Made by a program: the position numbers and the translations under genes | Part shown: one piece after another, positions 60,836 to 62,516 of the stretch | Layout of the letters: each line of letters starts with the position of its first letter | How positions within the stretch are numbered: position 1 is the stretch's first letter | Notes under the pieces: generated by a model | The model's input: the letters and a program-made list of their open reading frames with translations, nothing else | What the model was told of the DNA's origin: nothing | Databases searched by the model: none | NCBI RefSeq assembly: GCF_002910915.1 | Contig: NZ_NEUF01000047.1 | Location: 1 to 62,516, forward strand | Direction: 5' to 3' | Origin: Streptomyces sp. SM10 | Lineage (GTDB): Bacteria; Actinomycetota; Actinomycetes; Streptomycetales; Streptomycetaceae | DNA: 62,516 bases

Positions 60836-61020
60836 GCGGCGGAATCTTTTCGGCCACTCCGGCCGGGGGGAGCCGTGCGGATGACCGGGTTTGTCATCAA
60901 ACACCACACGGCTTGAGACGAGGGCCCGCTGGACGTCGCACGTCGTTCAGCTCCTGTTGGTGCGGGGGAGGGAGCGTGATCACGCCAACCCACCCGGCCA
61001 CGCACCACCAGGAGCCCGCG

Positions 61021-62499
61021 ATGTCGATCAGCCGCAGGGAATTCAGCAGACAGTCCGCCCTCACCGGTGCCGGTATAGCCCTGACCGGTGCCGTCGGCAC
61101 CCTGGCCACCGCACCCGGCGCTCTGGCGGCCGACGACGCGCGACACGGCCACGGGAACGGGCACGGCGACCACGGGCACGGCCACGGGCACGGCCACGGC
61201 AAGGAGCTGGGCTACGGCCCCCTGCTCCCCGACCCGAAGGGCATCCTCGCCCTGCCCGCCGGATTCTCCTACCGCATCATCACCCACAGCGGTGTGACCA
61301 AGCTGGAGACGGGCGAGACGACCCCCTCCAACCACGACGGCACCGCCGCCTTCGAGGGCGCCCGCGGTGTCACCCTCCTCGTCAACAACCACGAGCTGAG
61401 CGGTACCCGGGCCGGCTGGGAGCACCCCGTGCCGCTCACCGAGGGCCTCGTCTACGACCCGGTCGCGGCCGGCGGCTGCACGGTCGTGGAGACCCGCCGC
61501 GACGGACGCACCGCCGAGTGGGTCGGCATCGCGGGCACGTCGACCAACTGCGCGGGCGGCAGCACCGCGTGGGGCACCTGGCTCACCTGCGAGGAGACCG
61601 AGGACAAGGCCGGCAAGAACGGACTCCTCAAGGACCACGGCTACGTCTTCGAGGTCGACCCGTACGACAAGCGCGCCAACCGCGACCCGCGCCCGATCAA
61701 GGCGTTCGGGCGGTACGCCCACGAGGCCGTCGTCATCGACCCGAAGCAGGGCCACGCCTACCTGACCGAGGACGCGTCCGGCCCCAACGGCCTGCTCTAC
61801 CGCTGGGTCCCGCCGCACGGCTTCCGGCACGGCCGCGGCAAGCTGCGCACCCTCGCCGACGACGCCGGTGTCCTCCAGGCCACGAAGTGCTTCGACAGGA
61901 ACGGCACGTTCGTCGACGACCTGTCCCGCGCCACGAAGCTGGGCACGGTCTACGGCGTGGACTGGGTGGACGTGCCCGACCGGGACGCGAGGACCGTCTC
62001 CGTCCGCAAGCAGTTCACCGAGGGCCAGGTCACCCGTGCCCGCAAGCTCGAGGGCATGTGGTGGGGTGACGGCGGCGCCTACATCGTCTCCTCGTTCGCC
62101 CGTGACGAGAGCCCCGTCGCGCACGACGGCCAGGTCTGGTTCTACGACCCCAAGCGCCGCACGCTGACCCTGAAGGTGCTCCTCGGCGTCAACGCCGACC
62201 CGTCCGTGGACGGCGCCTTCGACGGCCCCGACAACATCACCGTCTCGCCCTACGGCGGTCTGGTCATCGCGGAGGACGGCGACGGCATCCAGCACCTCTT
62301 CGGTGCCACGGACAGCGGCCGCACCTACCCGATCGCGCGCAACGAGCTGAACGGCGGCACGGAGGAGGACCCCTCCTACAGCGAATTCACCGGTGTCACC
62401 TTCTCGCCGGACGGAAAGACGCTGTTCGCCAACATCCAGACCCCGGGCATCATGCTCGCCATCACGGGTCCGTGGAAGCGTCAGTCCGACAAGCACTGA
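61021..62499 (+). CDS. phoX: PhoX-family (DUF839) secreted alkaline phosphatase
   Basis: A 492-residue exported phosphatase. The Tat signal SRREFSRQSALTGAGIAL begins at residue 4 and ends near the LAAD cleavage site. A His-rich run of about 20 residues (HGHGNGHGDHGHGHGHGHGK) follows. The PhoX domain has LVNNHELSGTRAG, the metal-ligand block GTWLTCEETED with the conserved Cys and Glu, FGRYAHEAVVID, and MWWGDGGAYIVSSFARDE, DGPDNITVSPYGGLVIAEDG. PhoX enzymes use Fe3+ and Ca2+ and are usually induced by phosphate starvation through PhoP. A weak PHO-box-like GTTCAGCTCCT/GTTGGTG lies upstream. Confidence 0.9.
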   Translation: MSISRREFSRQSALTGAGIALTGAVGTLATAPGALAADDARHGHGNGHGDHGHGHGHGHGKELGYGPLLPDPKGILALPAGFSYRIITHSGVTKLETGETTPSNHDGTAAFEGARGVTLLVNNHELSGTRAGWEHPVPLTEGLVYDPVAAGGCTVVETRRDGRTAEWVGIAGTSTNCAGGSTAWGTWLTCEETEDKAGKNGLLKDHGYVFEVDPYDKRANRDPRPIKAFGRYAHEAVVIDPKQGHAYLTEDASGPNGLLYRWVPPHGFRHGRGKLRTLADDAGVLQATKCFDRNGTFVDDLSRATKLGTVYGVDWVDVPDRDARTVSVRKQFTEGQVTRARKLEGMWWGDGGAYIVSSFARDESPVAHDGQVWFYDPKRRTLTLKVLLGVNADPSVDGAFDGPDNITVSPYGGLVIAEDGDGIQHLFGATDSGRTYPIARNELNGGTEEDPSYSEFTGVTFSPDGKTLFANIQTPGIMLAITGPWKRQSDKH

Positions 62500-62516
62500 C
62501 ACCTTCCGGGCGCGGC

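Noticed and set aside
60946..60967. PHO box GTTCAGCTCCT-GTTGGTGCGGG before phoX
   Set aside because: The first unit fits 6 of 7 positions, but the second fits only about half, and a third unit is absent; kept only as a remark in the gene entry.

Overview
This is a high-GC chromosomal segment with the codon use, GTG/TTG starts, tight 4-base gene overlaps and gene order of a Streptomyces core region. It runs from the uvrB/uvrA/uvrC neighbourhood through whiA, the glycolytic cluster, the pentose-phosphate cluster and ctaA/ctaB to the suf operon and dapD/dapA. Genus markers include WhiA, an RbpA-family protein, OpcA, an MDMPI-fold (mycothiol-type) enzyme and an actinobacterial SufR-led suf operon. 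I saw no tRNA, rRNA, CRISPR array, insertion sequence or prophage.

Layout. 1-3175 (minus): pseudouridine kinase (cut by the left edge), pseudouridine-5'-phosphate glycosidase and an MFS exporter. 3353-8065: ogt, a secreted glycerophosphodiesterase, an MHYT membrane sensor and uvrB. 8197-12123: two TerD-type genes (one fused to an FtsK-like region) and terC, the latter behind a manganese (yybP-ykoY) riboswitch. 12189-17412: a metallo-hydrolase, an MDMPI-fold enzyme, uvrA and a Rieske lipoprotein. 17538-22613: uvrC-rapZ-yvcK-whiA, overlapping end to end. 23325-31165: gap-pgk-tpiA, secG, an RbpA-family gene, pgi and two PH-domain membrane proteins. 31176-38192 (minus): a VOC protein, then tkt-tal-zwf-opcA-pgl. 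38484-44578: ctaB, a small unknown gene, KDPG aldolase plus a sugar kinase, ctaA and an ABC exporter. 44820-45209: wreck of a serine-peptidase gene. 45395-51968: sufR-sufB-sufD-ferredoxin-sufC-sufS-sufU-sufT. 52023-62499: gene remnants, an SMR pump with its TetR regulator, an HxlR-peroxiredoxin fusion facing an MFS gene, dapD and dapA tail to tail, a lipoprotein, an unknown protein and a PhoX-family phosphatase.

Functionally the window combines nucleotide-excision and alkylation repair (uvrA, uvrB, uvrC, ogt), central carbon flux (lower glycolysis, Pgi, both branches of the pentose-phosphate pathway, a KDPG aldolase/kinase pair), respiratory haem A synthesis, Fe-S assembly and lysine/diaminopimelate synthesis.

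The strongest regulatory observations are these. (1) ogt and uvrB carry exact, and uvrC a degenerate, RecA-NDp/PafBC-type promoter placed so that the mRNA would be leaderless. (2) The terC leader has an aptamer whose 3' strand forms a perfect 10-bp pair with the ribosome-binding site. (3) The suf promoter carries a CAAC-N6-GTTG SufR-type operator and an upstream DtxR-like iron-box palindrome. (4) Tandem palindromes lie in front of the SMR/TetR pair. (5) A 700-bp gap between whiA and gap has an AT-richer island with duplicated palindromes and a terminator-like hairpin, and may hide a small RNA. Several decayed genes mark the accessory spots.
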